Positions 33,407-42,442 of a stretch of 64,000 nucleotides of DNA are shown here, piece after piece. The notes beneath the pieces are model-generated. The model searched no databases and had not been told where the DNA came from. It worked only from the letters and a program-made list of their open reading frames with translations. The translations under genes were made by a program, and so were the position numbers. How positions within the stretch are numbered: position 1 is the stretch's first letter; each line of letters opens with the position of its first letter. Origin of the DNA: Mycobacterium sp. 852013-50091_SCH5140682 (GTDB lineage: Bacteria; Actinomycetota; Actinomycetes; Mycobacteriales; Mycobacteriaceae); assembly GCF_001665685.1 (NCBI RefSeq), contig NZ_LZTB01000114.1, positions 1 to 64,000 on the forward strand, given 5' to 3'.

Positions 33407-34624
33407 ATGCCTGAAGCTGTCATCGTTGCCACTGCCCGCTCGCCGATCGGCCGCGCAGGCAAAGGCTCACTCGTCGATATGCGTCCCGACGACCTTGCCG
33501 CGCAGATGGTCAAGGCCGTGCTGGACAAAGTGCCCGCTCTGGATCCCCGCGACATCGACGACCTGATCATGGGCTGCGGCCAACCCGGTGGTGAGGCGGG
33601 CTTCAACATCGGTCGCGCCGTCGCGGTTCAGCTCGGCTACGACTTCCTGCCCGGCACCACCGTCAACCGCTACTGTTCGTCGTCTCTGCAGACCACGCGC
33701 ATGGCATTCCACGCGATCAAAGCCGGTGAGGGCCATGCCTTCATCTCCGCGGGCGTCGAGACCGTGTCCCGGTTCGCCAAGGGCAACGCCGACGGCTGGC
33801 CCGACACCAAGAACCCGATCTACGCCGACGCGATGGCCCGCTCCGACCAGGCCGCCGCCGGCGCCGAGGAGTGGCACGATCCCCGCGAAGACGGCCTGGT
33901 GCCCGACGTGTACATCGCCATGGGTCAGACCGCCGAGAACGTAGCACTGCACACCGGCATCAGCCGGGAAGACCAGGACCACTGGGGTGTCCGGTCGCAG
34001 AACAAGGCCGAGGAGGCCATCAACGCCGGTTTCTTCGAGCGCGAGATCGTGCCGGTGACCCTGCCCGACGGCACCGTGGTCTCCAAGGACGACGGCCCGC
34101 GGCCCGGCACCACCTACGAGAAGATCAGCCAGCTCAAGCCGGTCTTCCGGCCCAACGGCACCATCACCGCCGGCAACGCCTGCCCGCTCAACGACGGCGC
34201 CGCGGCGCTTGTTGTCATGAGCGACGTGCGTGCTCGCGAGCTCGGCCTCACGCCGCTCGCCCGCGTGGTGTCCACCGGTGTGTCCGGCCTGTCGCCGGAG
34301 ATCATGGGCCTCGGCCCCATCGAGGCCGTCAAGAAGGCGCTCGCCAACGCGAACATGACCATCGGTGACATCGACCTCTACGAGATCAACGAGGCCTTCG
34401 CCGTGCAGGTGCTCGGCTCGGCCCGTGCGCTGGGCATGGACGAGGACAAGCTCAATGTCTCCGGTGGCGCAATCGCTTTGGGCCACCCGTTCGGCATGAC
34501 GGGTGCCCGCATCACCGCCACGCTGTTGAACAACCTGCAGACCTACGACAAGACCTTCGGCATCGAAACCATGTGCGTCGGTGGCGGCCAGGGTATGGCG
34601 ATGGTCGTGGAGCGGCTCTCCTAA
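33407..34624 (+). CDS. fadA3: acetyl-CoA acyltransferase (thiolase) FadA3
   Basis: 405 aa thiolase, counterpart of Rv1074c. Nucleophile C90 in NRYCSSSLQTT, His in GGAIALGHPFGMTGAR, second Cys in MCVGGGQGMAM. Cleaves 3-ketoacyl-CoA in beta-oxidation. Start ATG has AGGAG 7 nt upstream. Followed by an array of 82-bp repeats. Confidence 0.93.
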   Translation: MPEAVIVATARSPIGRAGKGSLVDMRPDDLAAQMVKAVLDKVPALDPRDIDDLIMGCGQPGGEAGFNIGRAVAVQLGYDFLPGTTVNRYCSSSLQTTRMAFHAIKAGEGHAFISAGVETVSRFAKGNADGWPDTKNPIYADAMARSDQAAAGAEEWHDPREDGLVPDVYIAMGQTAENVALHTGISREDQDHWGVRSQNKAEEAINAGFFEREIVPVTLPDGTVVSKDDGPRPGTTYEKISQLKPVFRPNGTITAGNACPLNDGAAALVVMSDVRARELGLTPLARVVSTGVSGLSPEIMGLGPIEAVKKALANANMTIGDIDLYEINEAFAVQVLGSARALGMDEDKLNVSGGAIALGHPFGMTGARITATLLNNLQTYDKTFGIETMCVGGGQGMAMVVERLS

Positions 34625-34651
34625 CTTCTCTGGCGTTGACTCTGCGGTTCC

Positions 34652-34979
34652 CACACTGACTCTGCGGGTGAGGCGCAAAAGTGCGAGAAGCCCACGCCCT
34701 CACCGCAGAGCCAACGGCAGGGCAACCCGGTCCCACACTGACTCTGCAGCCACGGCACAAAAGTGCGAGAAGCCCACGCCCTCACCGCAGAGCCAACGGC
34801 AGGGCAACCCGGCCACACACTGACTCTGCAGCCACGGCACAAAAGCACGAGAAGCCCACGCCCTCACCGCAGAACCAGCGGCGGGGCAACTCGGTCCCAC
34901 ACTGACTCTGCAGCCACGGCACAAAAGTGCGAGAAGCCCACGCCCTCACCGCAGAGCCAACGGCGGGGCAACCCGGTCC
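34652..34979. repeat. four tandem 82-bp repeats (array A)
   Basis: Units start at 34652, 34734, 34816 and 34898, each exactly 82 bp and beginning CACACTGACTCTGC. Each unit carries the small palindrome GCACAAAAGTGC and arms CTCTGC/GCAGAG that could close a larger stem. Units 2 and 4 are nearly identical; unit 1 differs near its start. A partial copy of the head (GACTCTGCGG) sits at 34638. It fills the gap after fadA3 and covers the last 11 codons of the next gene. Confidence 0.95.
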
Positions 34980-35803
34980 CACGCGAGCTGCAGGCGTCGC
35001 AGGATGTCCGGCCGACGGTGTCCCGCCGCCACCCGAATTGTGGTCCAACCCAGCTGAGCGACGTACTCGTGGCGGATGATGTCGTAACCAAGCGCATCGG
35101 CGTGCTGTGCACCGTCGTATTCGACCGCGAGCTTGTGCTCCTCCCACCCCATGTCGAGGTAGTACCGCGGTTGCCCGTTCGCGCCAAGCACCGGGATCTG
35201 AGTCTGCGGCCGCGGGTATCCGGCATCGATGATCATCAGCCGAAGCCTGGTCTCCTGCGGCGACTCGGCACCGGGATCGTAGAGGTCGAGCGCAGCTTCG
35301 AGTTGACGTAGTCCGCGGACATGCCGATGACGCTCGGCCAGCTCCAGAACGTCAACAGCTTTCAACTCCGTCGCGTTGCCGAGCGCATCGAGCCGAGCCA
35401 CCGCCTCGCCCAGTGAACCGCGTCGGCCGAGGTCGAAGGCCGTCCGCTCGGGCGTCGTCACGCTGAGTTCGTCGAGTCTTCGCCACTCCCCCGGCAACAA
35501 CAGCTCGGCACGGGTGATCACGGATTCCGGCGCCCTGGCATTCGCCCAGATCAACTCGATCGGAGCGTCGTCACCAATCCATTTCGCCCCGTACAGGGCG
35601 GATGCCGAGCGCCCCGCGACGACGCCTTTTCGCTGAGACCACAGCCATGCCGCTTGAGTCCGCCGCTGCAGCGTCGGGGCGATCCGTTTGTCCAGATACA
35701 CATTTGGCATCACCGGCCGGTAATAGCGGCGTAACTCGTAGCGGTTCAGCGCGCCGCATGCCAGAGCCTCGCTGCCGATGAACGGTTCGATACCAATCTC
35801 CAT
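34946..35803 (-). CDS. DUF559-like / AbiEi-type domain protein
   Basis: 285 aa. N-terminal ~100 residues look like the winged-helix AbiEi antitoxin-type region (LNRYELRRYYRPVMPNVYL); the C-terminal ~100 resemble a Vsr/DUF559 endonuclease-like fold (YYLDMGWEEHKLAVEYDG...QHADALGYD). Such genes are frequent in mycobacteria and have no proven role. Start ATG 35801-35803; the longer frame runs through array B and is unlikely. Its last ~11 residues (WDRVAPPLALR) are encoded by repeat unit 4 of array A. In M. tuberculosis Rv1073 (283 aa) occupies this place and may be the counterpart. Confidence 0.7.
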   Translation of the reverse strand: MEIGIEPFIGSEALACGALNRYELRRYYRPVMPNVYLDKRIAPTLQRRTQAAWLWSQRKGVVAGRSASALYGAKWIGDDAPIELIWANARAPESVITRAELLLPGEWRRLDELSVTTPERTAFDLGRRGSLGEAVARLDALGNATELKAVDVLELAERHRHVRGLRQLEAALDLYDPGAESPQETRLRLMIIDAGYPRPQTQIPVLGANGQPRYYLDMGWEEHKLAVEYDGAQHADALGYDIIRHEYVAQLGWTTIRVAAGHRRPDILRRLQLAWDRVAPPLALR

Positions 35804-35904
35804 GGCGACAGGCTGGTTTCGGCTACCGACGAATTGTCGCCGTCCGGCCCGCCACAGGAGGCGGGCTGTGGATGAACCTGCGATTGGGGATAACCCCACC
35901 TGCC

Positions 35905-36118
35905 GATATTGACTCTGCAGCCACGGCCCAAAAGTGCAAGAAGCCCACGCCCTCACCGCAGACTCAACGGCGGGCCAACCAGGCCACACACCGACTCTGC
36001 ATCCACGGCGCAAAAGCGCGAGAAGCCAACGCCCTCACCGCAGACCCAACACACGGCCCACGCCTCACCGCAGACCCAACGCACGGCCAACGCCCCCACC
36101 GCAGAGCCAACACAAAAG
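35905..36118. repeat. second array of the 82-bp repeat (array B), degenerate
   Basis: Two full units with GACTCTGC heads at 35911 and 35993, again exactly 82 bp apart, followed by two shortened copies of ~30 bp of the CTCACCGCAGACCCAAC part (36064 and 36095). Same orientation as array A, on the other side of the DUF559-like gene. Confidence 0.9.
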
Positions 36119-36145
36119 AAAAAGGCGCCCGCATTCGCGGACGCC
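36114..36145 (-). terminator. intrinsic terminator of the Bax-inhibitor-1 gene
   Basis: On the minus strand, a 9-bp stem GGCGTCCGC/GCGGGCGCC (one G-U) with GAAT loop (36124-36145) is followed by TTTTTCTTTT. This is the only classical U-tract terminator in the window that I see. It lies 17 bp past the stop at 36163. Confidence 0.85.
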
Positions 36146-36162
36146 CTTCTCGGGTATGACTG

Positions 36163-36996
36163 CTAGTCGTTGTTGAAGTAACTCAGCAGTCGCAGGATTT
36201 CGATGTACAGCCAGACCAGGGTGACGGTCAGGCCGAGCGCGATGCCCCATGCTGCCTTCTCGGGCGCGCCGGCGCGGATCATCTGGTCGGCGGCGTCGAA
36301 GTCGATCAGGAAGCTGAACGCGGCCAGGCCGATGCACAGCAGCGAGAAGCCGATGGCCAGCGGGCCGCCGTCGGTCAGCGGGGCGTTGCCGGTGAAGATC
36401 GCGAACAGGATGTTCACGATGGCCAGCGCGACGACGCCGAAGATGCCGGCGACGATCATGCGGGTGAGCTTCGGGGTGACCCGGATGGCGCCGGTCTTGT
36501 AGACGACGAGCATGCCGAAGAACACACCGAAGGTGGCGACCACGGCCTGGAAGATCATGGCCGGTCCGCCAGTGGACACCAGGTTGGCGAACAGGAATGA
36601 CGCGGTACCGACGAACACGCCCTCGAACGCCGCGTAGGACAGCACGATGGCCGGGTTGTCCTGCTTACGCCCGAATGTGGCGATGAGCACCAGCACCAGG
36701 CCGCCGATGCTGCCGACCATGAACATCGGGAACATCAGCGCCGGGTTGGCGGCGGCGAAGAAGTAGGAAAGCACACCCACGATCGACACGATCGCGAGCG
36801 TCATACCGGTCTTGGTGACGACGTCGTCGATGGTGAGCGGACGCGACACACCGGTCTGCCGCTGTTCGGGGTACTCGGTGTAAGGCTGTGCATGTACCTG
36901 CTGAGCGCCGTATCCGGCGGCTCCGGTACCGAATTGTGCGTATCCGCCCTGCGTTTTGGGCAGAGACCGGAATACCGGGTTGCTGGTCTCGCGCAC
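36163..36996 (-). CDS. Bax inhibitor-1 / YccA family membrane protein
   Basis: 277 aa, counterpart of Rv1072 (278 aa). An 80-residue soluble head is followed by seven membrane helices; the C-terminus ends WLYIEILRLLSYFNND, the family hallmark with a charged end. YccA-type proteins are linked with membrane protease control or Ca2+ leak; role in mycobacteria is unknown. GTG start at 36994-36996 (VRETSNPVFRSL) agrees with the M. tuberculosis N-terminus and has GAGAGGA upstream. Divergent from echA9. Confidence 0.9.
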   Translation of the reverse strand: MRETSNPVFRSLPKTQGGYAQFGTGAAGYGAQQVHAQPYTEYPEQRQTGVSRPLTIDDVVTKTGMTLAIVSIVGVLSYFFAAANPALMFPMFMVGSIGGLVLVLIATFGRKQDNPAIVLSYAAFEGVFVGTASFLFANLVSTGGPAMIFQAVVATFGVFFGMLVVYKTGAIRVTPKLTRMIVAGIFGVVALAIVNILFAIFTGNAPLTDGGPLAIGFSLLCIGLAAFSFLIDFDAADQMIRAGAPEKAAWGIALGLTVTLVWLYIEILRLLSYFNND

Positions 36997-37159
36997 CGTC
37001 GGGTCCTCTCCTATGTGCCGTTGTCGGCAGTGAACTACTTGGGTCAACGTTCGGCGATCTGCACAGGTTCCCGCAAAACCGAATGAGTTCCCAGGAAACG
37101 TACAGGTTTGGATATCGAGGCAAACCCTACCCGGCGAAAGCGGCCAACGGGCGTCGAAC

Positions 37160-37165
37160 TAGATT
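37160..37165 (+). promoter_or_regulatory. -10 box for leaderless echA9 transcript
   Basis: TAGATT followed by 6 nt and the GTG at 37172; same hexamer and spacing as at lpqV. Confidence 0.65.
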
Positions 37166-37171
37166 GCATCC

Positions 37172-38200
37172 GTGACAGAAAACGAGGACATCCTAGTAAA
37201 CGTCCGCAACGGCGTCGGCATCCTCACCCTGAACCGGCCCAAGGCGATCAACTCGCTCAACGAGGCCATGGTCGCGGGCATGGCCACGGCGCTCGACGCG
37301 TGGGAGCACGACGAGACCGTTCACACCGTTCTGCTCACCGGCGCCGGCGAGCGCGGTCTCTGCGCAGGCGGCGACGTCGTGGCGCTCTATCACAGCGCCA
37401 AGGCGGGCGGGGCCGACGCCCGCAGGTTCTGGTACGACGAATACCGGCTCAACGCCCGCATCGGCAGCTACCCCAAACCGTATGTGGCACTCATGGACGG
37501 CATCGTGATGGGTGGCGGCGTGGGGGTCGCGGCCCACGGCACTGTCCGGGTGGTCACCGACAGCACCAAGATGGCGATGCCCGAGGTCGGCATCGGCTTC
37601 ATCCCCGACGTCGGCGGCACGTATCTGTTGTCGCGCGCCCCGGGCGCTCTGGGCCTGCATGCCGCGCTGACAGGTGCGCCGTTCAGCGGGGCTGACGCGA
37701 TCGCGATGGGCTTCGCCGATCACTACGTGCCCCACGACAGCCTGGCCGAGTTCACCGAGGCCGTCGTCAACGACGGCGTCGAGCACGCCCTGGCCGCCCA
37801 CGCCGTCGAGCCGCCGGCCAGTCCCCTGCTGGCACAACGAGACTGGATCGACACGTGCTACGCCGGGGACACGGTCGCCGACATCCTGGCCGCGCTGCGC
37901 GAGCACGACGCGGGCACCGATGCCGCCAACCTCATCGCCACCCGCTCGCCCGTCGCGCTGGCCGTGACTCTGGAAGCCGTGCGTCGGGCCGCCAAGCTGG
38001 ACACTCTCGAAGAGGTCCTCCAGGAGGAATACCGGACCTCGTGCGCATCGGTGCGCTCGCACGATTTCGTGGAGGGCATCCGCGCCCAGTTGGTGGACAA
38101 GGATCGCAATCCACAATGGGCTCCTGCGTCGATTGCGGAGGTCACCCAGGCCGATGTCGACGCATACTTTGTTCCGGCGGATCCCGACCTGACGTTCTGA
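37172..38200 (+). CDS. echA9: enoyl-CoA hydratase/isomerase family protein EchA9
   Basis: 342 aa, counterpart of Rv1071c. Crotonase fold: oxyanion-hole segments GERGLCAGGDVVALY and DGIVMGGGVGVAAHG. The length and the C-terminal extension are those of 3-hydroxyisobutyryl-CoA hydrolases (valine catabolism), so hydrolase activity is as likely as hydration. First gene of echA9-echA8-hydrolase, gaps of 11 and 9 bp. Confidence 0.9.
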   Translation: MTENEDILVNVRNGVGILTLNRPKAINSLNEAMVAGMATALDAWEHDETVHTVLLTGAGERGLCAGGDVVALYHSAKAGGADARRFWYDEYRLNARIGSYPKPYVALMDGIVMGGGVGVAAHGTVRVVTDSTKMAMPEVGIGFIPDVGGTYLLSRAPGALGLHAALTGAPFSGADAIAMGFADHYVPHDSLAEFTEAVVNDGVEHALAAHAVEPPASPLLAQRDWIDTCYAGDTVADILAALREHDAGTDAANLIATRSPVALAVTLEAVRRAAKLDTLEEVLQEEYRTSCASVRSHDFVEGIRAQLVDKDRNPQWAPASIAEVTQADVDAYFVPADPDLTF

Positions 38201-38211
38201 GAGGACATTCG

Positions 38212-38985
38212 ATGAGCTTTGAGACGATCCTGGTGACCCGCGTCGACCGCGTCGCCACCATCACCCTGAACCGGCCCAAGGCGCTCAACGCGCTCAACAG
38301 CCAGGTGATGAACGAAGTCACCACGGCCGCAGCCGAACTCGACAACGACCCGGGTATCGGCGCGATCATCGTCACGGGCAACGAGAAGGCATTCGCCGCA
38401 GGCGCGGACATCAAGGAGATGGCCGAGCTGTCGTTCGCCGATGTGTACTCGGCCGACTTCTTCGAGCAGTGGTCGAAGTTCGCCGCCACCCGGACCCCGA
38501 CCATCGCCGCGGTCGCCGGGTATGCCCTGGGCGGCGGCTGTGAGCTGGCGATGATGTGCGACATCCTGATCGCCGCGGACACCGCGAAGTTCGGTCAGCC
38601 CGAGATCAAGCTGGGTGTGCTGCCGGGGATGGGCGGCAGTCAGCGGCTGACGCGTGCGATCGGCAAAGCCAAGGCGATGGACCTGATCCTGACCGGCCGC
38701 ACCATCGACGCGGTCGAGGCCGAACGGGCCGGGCTGGTATCGCGTTTGGTGCCCGCGGACTCGCTGATCGACGAGGCTCTGGCCGTCGCGGAGACGATCG
38801 CGGGGATGTCGCTGTCAGCCACGCGGATGGCCAAGGAGGCCGTCAATCGTGCCTTCGAGTCATCGCTCACCGAAGGGTTGCTCTACGAGCGCCGGCTGTT
38901 CCACTCGGCGTTCGCCACGGCCGATCAGAAGGAAGGCATGGCGGCCTTCACCGAGAAGCGCGCCCCCAACTTCACGCATCGATAA
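38212..38985 (+). CDS. echA8: enoyl-CoA hydratase EchA8
   Basis: 257 aa, the classical crotonase length; counterpart of Rv1070c. Oxyanion loop AFAAGADIKEM and ALGGGCELAMMCD, the latter with the catalytic Glu; second Glu in FGQPEIKLGVLPGMGG. Hydrates trans-2-enoyl-CoA in beta-oxidation. Start ATG with GAGAGGA 8 nt upstream. Second gene in the operon. Confidence 0.94.
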   Translation: MSFETILVTRVDRVATITLNRPKALNALNSQVMNEVTTAAAELDNDPGIGAIIVTGNEKAFAAGADIKEMAELSFADVYSADFFEQWSKFAATRTPTIAAVAGYALGGGCELAMMCDILIAADTAKFGQPEIKLGVLPGMGGSQRLTRAIGKAKAMDLILTGRTIDAVEAERAGLVSRLVPADSLIDEALAVAETIAGMSLSATRMAKEAVNRAFESSLTEGLLYERRLFHSAFATADQKEGMAAFTEKRAPNFTHR

Positions 38986-38994
38986 AGTCAACGG

Positions 38995-40695
38995 GTGACC
39001 GAGACCGCCGAGCCCGAAGCCGAGACGCCTGACGCCCAGTCACGCGAGGCGGACAAGCCCGACTGGTGGGAGCGTCATTACACGTTCTTCGGGACGGCGA
39101 TCGGCCTGGTGTTCCTGTGGTTGTCGATGACGCCGTCGCTGCTGCCGCGTGGTCCGCTGTTTCAAGGCCTGGTCAGCGGATCCGCCGGCGCAATCGGATA
39201 CGGCCTCGGCGTTTTCGGGGTGTGGCTGGTGCGGTTCATGGGTTCCAGGGACAGCAGCCCCAAGGCGCCCAAGTGGGCCTGGGTCGCACTGGTGGCGGTC
39301 GGCATCGTCGGCCAGATCCTGATGATCGTGTACTTCCACGTGTGGCAGGACGAGGTCCGTGACCTCATGGGCGTGCCGCGGCTGTCGTTCTGGGATCACC
39401 CGCTGACGGCTGTGTTGTCAGTGGTGTTGCTGTTCGTGTTCGTCGAGATCGGGCAGCTCATCGGAAGGCTCGTGCGCTTTTTGGTGCGTCAGCTCAATCG
39501 CTTTGCGCCGCCCCGGGTTTCGGCGGTGGTCGTCGTCGTTCTGTTGCTGGCGTTCAGCATCGCACTGCTCAACGGCGTGGTGGTCCGGGTCGCGATGGAC
39601 AAGATCAACAGCACGTTCTCGAATATCAACAACGAGGACAGCCCTGATTTCGCGGCGCCGACCTCGAAGCTGCGGTCCGGCGGTCCTGAGTCCTTGGCGA
39701 AGTGGTCGACGCTGGGCCACCAGGGCCGAGTGTTCGTCTCGTCGGGGCCCAGTGTCGAAGCGCTGAGCAAGTTCAACGGTGAACCTGCGATGCCACCGAT
39801 CCGGGCGTACGCCGGTTTGCATTCCGCCCAGGGCATCCGAGCCACCGCGGCGCTCGCGGCGCAGGAACTGTTGCGCACCGGTGGCTTGGACCGCAAGGTC
39901 GTCGCGGTGGCGACCACCACCGGCACGGGCTGGATCAACGAAGCCGAGGCCTCCGCACTGGAATACATGTACAACGGCGACAGCGCGATCGTGTCGATGC
40001 AGTACTCGTTCCTGCCCAGCTGGATCTCGTTCCTGGTGGACAAGGAGAACGCGCGCCAGGCCGGGCAGGCCTTGTTCGAGGCCGTCGACGAATTGGTCAA
40101 GCAGCGGCCGGAAGGCAAGCGCCCCAAGCTCGTGGTGTTCGGCGAGAGCCTGGGTTCCTTCGGCGGCGAGGCGCCGTTCCTGAGCCTGAACAATCTGATC
40201 GCGCGCACCGACGGCGCACTGTTTTCGGGCCCGACGTTCAACAACACCATTTGGACGGATCTGACCCGCAACCGCGACGCCGGTTCACCGGAGTGGCTGC
40301 CGATCTACGAAAAGGGCGACTACGTCCGGTTCGCCGCCCGCCCGGAGAACCTGGACCGGCCGGCCGAGCCGTGGTTGACCCCGCGCACGGTCTACCTGCA
40401 GCACGCATCCGACCCGATCGCGTGGTGGAACCCGGATCTGTTGTTCTCCGAGCCGGATTGGCTCAAGGAGCCGCGAGGTTACGACGTGTCGGGGCGCATG
40501 CAGTGGATCCCGGTGGTGACGTTCCTCCAGGTGTCCGCGGATATGGCGGTCGCGGTCGACGTGCCCGACGGGCATGGCCACGTGTACGTCAAGGACGTCG
40601 CCAACGCGTGGGCCAAGATCCTGCAGCCGCCGGACTGGACCCCGGACAAGACCGAGAGATTGCGTCCTCTGCTGAACAACAACGAAAACGCTTGA
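38995..40695 (+). CDS. membrane alpha/beta-hydrolase (Abhydrolase_9 type)
   Basis: 566 aa, counterpart of Rv1069c. The N-terminal ~200 residues have about four membrane helices (Abhydrolase_9_N); the rest is an alpha/beta-hydrolase domain with nucleophile elbow GESLGSFGG. Family members are membrane esterases/lipases of unknown substrate. GTG start 9 bp behind echA8, so co-transcribed with the crotonases; a lipid substrate is plausible. Confidence 0.85.
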   Translation: MTETAEPEAETPDAQSREADKPDWWERHYTFFGTAIGLVFLWLSMTPSLLPRGPLFQGLVSGSAGAIGYGLGVFGVWLVRFMGSRDSSPKAPKWAWVALVAVGIVGQILMIVYFHVWQDEVRDLMGVPRLSFWDHPLTAVLSVVLLFVFVEIGQLIGRLVRFLVRQLNRFAPPRVSAVVVVVLLLAFSIALLNGVVVRVAMDKINSTFSNINNEDSPDFAAPTSKLRSGGPESLAKWSTLGHQGRVFVSSGPSVEALSKFNGEPAMPPIRAYAGLHSAQGIRATAALAAQELLRTGGLDRKVVAVATTTGTGWINEAEASALEYMYNGDSAIVSMQYSFLPSWISFLVDKENARQAGQALFEAVDELVKQRPEGKRPKLVVFGESLGSFGGEAPFLSLNNLIARTDGALFSGPTFNNTIWTDLTRNRDAGSPEWLPIYEKGDYVRFAARPENLDRPAEPWLTPRTVYLQHASDPIAWWNPDLLFSEPDWLKEPRGYDVSGRMQWIPVVTFLQVSADMAVAVDVPDGHGHVYVKDVANAWAKILQPPDWTPDKTERLRPLLNNNENA

Positions 40696-40707
40696 GCCCC
40701 GCCAGAT

Positions 40708-41436
40708 TCAGCCCTGGACTGTCGGCCGGATCGTGATCTCACCGATCTCGACCTCGCGAGGCTGCTCGATGGCGAAGGCGATGGCAGCCGCGACCGCATC
40801 GGGCGGGAGGCCGAACTCGTTCATACCGTGGCGGATTTGCTCCCGCTGGGCGAGGTCGTCGATGGAATCGGCGAGCTCGGTGCGCACGAAGCCGGGTGAG
40901 ATGGCGGTGGTCCGCACAACACCGTCAGTGGACTCCTGGCGTAACGCTTCCAGCAGGGTGCGCACCGCGTTCTTCGTCGCGGCGTAGACGCCCTGGTTCG
41001 GCACGATCTTGAGCCCAGCGGTGGAAAGTGTTGTGACGAAGTGCCCGTGGCCCTGGCGGCGGAACACCGGCAGGGCGGCGGCGATGCCGTGCAGCACGCC
41101 GCGGAGGTTCACGTCGATCATCGCTGACCAGCCTGCGAGGTCCAGTTCCGCGATGGGCCCGATCTTGCTGATGCCTGCGTTGCCGACGAAGACGTCCAGC
41201 CCGCCGAACTCGCGCACGGCGAGATCGACGAGCTGTCGCAGGTCATCGGGATCAGTGACGTCGGTCGCGCGCGCGACGGCCACTCCTCCGTCACGACGGA
41301 TGTCGTCGACCAGCTGATCGAGCCGCTCGGCGCGGCGGGCACCGAGAACGACCGACGCACCGCGACGCGCGAGCAGGCGGGCGGTGGCCTCACCGATTCC
41401 GCTGCTGGCGCCGGTGATGGCAACGATCGGCGACAT
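40708..41436 (-). CDS. short-chain dehydrogenase/reductase
   Basis: 242 aa classical SDR. Cofactor motif TGASSGIG, NAG after strand 4, catalytic STAG...YAATK with Tyr and Lys. R36-type basic residues after strand 2 (GARRAERL) suggest NADP preference. ATG at 41434-41436 with AAAGGGG upstream; the longer in-frame start at 41466 is less likely. Substrate unknown. Convergent with the membrane hydrolase, 12 bp apart. Confidence 0.85.
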   Translation of the reverse strand: MSPIVAITGASSGIGEATARLLARRGASVVLGARRAERLDQLVDDIRRDGGVAVARATDVTDPDDLRQLVDLAVREFGGLDVFVGNAGISKIGPIAELDLAGWSAMIDVNLRGVLHGIAAALPVFRRQGHGHFVTTLSTAGLKIVPNQGVYAATKNAVRTLLEALRQESTDGVVRTTAISPGFVRTELADSIDDLAQREQIRHGMNEFGLPPDAVAAAIAFAIEQPREVEIGEITIRPTVQG

Positions 41437-41498
41437 CGCGGCCCCTTTCGAGGTCGATACGAACACGTGTCGCCATCATCCCCGACGGCCGGGCCCTG

Positions 41499-41873
41499 CT
41501 AGACCAGCTCAGCCACTTTCAGGGCCTGGTAGCCGCCGATGACGTCGGTGGCGCGGTGCAGCCCGAGGTCGAGCAGGGCTGCGGCGGCCAGGCTTGAGGT
41601 GTAGCCCTCCGAGCACAGGATCACCCAGTACACGTCGTCGTCGACGGCCTGCGGAATCCGGGCATCGCTGGTGGGGTCGCACCGCCACTCCAGCACGTTG
41701 CGCTCGATCACCAGCGCCTCGGGCACGTCGCCCTCGACCGCTCGTTGCGCGGCGGGCCGAATGTCGACGAGTACCGCTCCCGACGCCAGCGCGGCGGGCA
41801 ATTCGGCGGCGGGCAGCCGCTGCAGGCGTTCGCGCGCGGCGGCCAGGATGGCGTCGATGCGGCTCATGCTCAT
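41499..41873 (-). CDS. rhodanese-domain sulfurtransferase
   Basis: 124 aa, single rhodanese domain with active-site C87 in the loop CSEGYTSS. ATG at 41871-41873 overlaps the cysteine dioxygenase stop as ATGA; a second ATG at 41867 is better spaced to GGAGGG, so the protein may be 122 aa. It would move sulfur from persulfide or thiosulfate. Together with cysteine dioxygenase it forms a two-gene cysteine-breakdown unit. Confidence 0.88.
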   Translation of the reverse strand: MSMSRIDAILAAARERLQRLPAAELPAALASGAVLVDIRPAAQRAVEGDVPEALVIERNVLEWRCDPTSDARIPQAVDDDVYWVILCSEGYTSSLAAAALLDLGLHRATDVIGGYQALKVAELV

Positions 41874-42394
41874 CCCTCCGGGGCGTCGGTCAGCTCGGTT
41901 CGGTTGCGACGCAACGTGTTCCGTTCGGTCACCTCGTAGTACGACATGGCGGTCAAGGGCGGCGAGTAGGCGTGCACACTCAACGTCGGACCGGTGATCG
42001 GCGCGGGCGCGCGGACCACGTCGTGCACCCAGCCGAGCGGGAACGCGGCCTGGGCACCGGCCGACAGCCGTCGGCGCCGCAATGCCTCGCCGTCCCAACG
42101 GGTTTCGGTGAGCGCGCCGGACACCACGGTCAGCGCCCCCAGCGATCCGCCGTGGTCGTGCAGTTCGGTGGACTTGTCCGGCACCCAGCTGATGAGCCAG
42201 ATGTCCAACTCGTCGTCGCCGGCGAGCCGGGTGTACCAGCGTTCGTCGTGCGGCAGGCCGCGCAGCAGCCGGTCGTAGCGGCCGGACAGGACGTCGTCAG
42301 CGGCGCGGTCGGTGGTGTGCAGCAGATCGGGCAGGCGCAGCCGGGTCGGTGCGGAGACGGCGGGCACCACGGCAGGGGCAAGAGTGGAAACCAT
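41870..42394 (-). CDS. cysteine dioxygenase (cupin)
   Basis: 174 aa bacterial cysteine dioxygenase. The iron triad is H79 and H81 (ELHDHGGS) with H124 (GWVHDVV). It oxidises L-cysteine to cysteine sulfinate with O2. ATG at 42392-42394. It is preceded by a 14-codon ORF with tandem Cys codons (42443-42487), which suggests control by cysteine supply, and overlaps the rhodanese gene downstream. Confidence 0.9.
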   Translation of the reverse strand: MVSTLAPAVVPAVSAPTRLRLPDLLHTTDRAADDVLSGRYDRLLRGLPHDERWYTRLAGDDELDIWLISWVPDKSTELHDHGGSLGALTVVSGALTETRWDGEALRRRRLSAGAQAAFPLGWVHDVVRAPAPITGPTLSVHAYSPPLTAMSYYEVTERNTLRRNRTELTDAPEG

Positions 42395-42442
42395 GCGGGG
42401 AACTCCAGAAGAGACGTGCGGACAGGGTTGGTCGAGGGCGCG

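Noticed and set aside
34512..34923. Short minus- and plus-strand ORFs of 70-80 codons through the 82-bp repeats
   Set aside because: They are open only because the repeat lacks stops in some frames; the proteins repeat themselves, shift frame with the unit length, and have no start signals.
34652..34979. CRISPR array
   Set aside because: The repeats are 82 bp, directly adjacent, with no unique spacers and no cas genes nearby; it is a simple tandem repeat.
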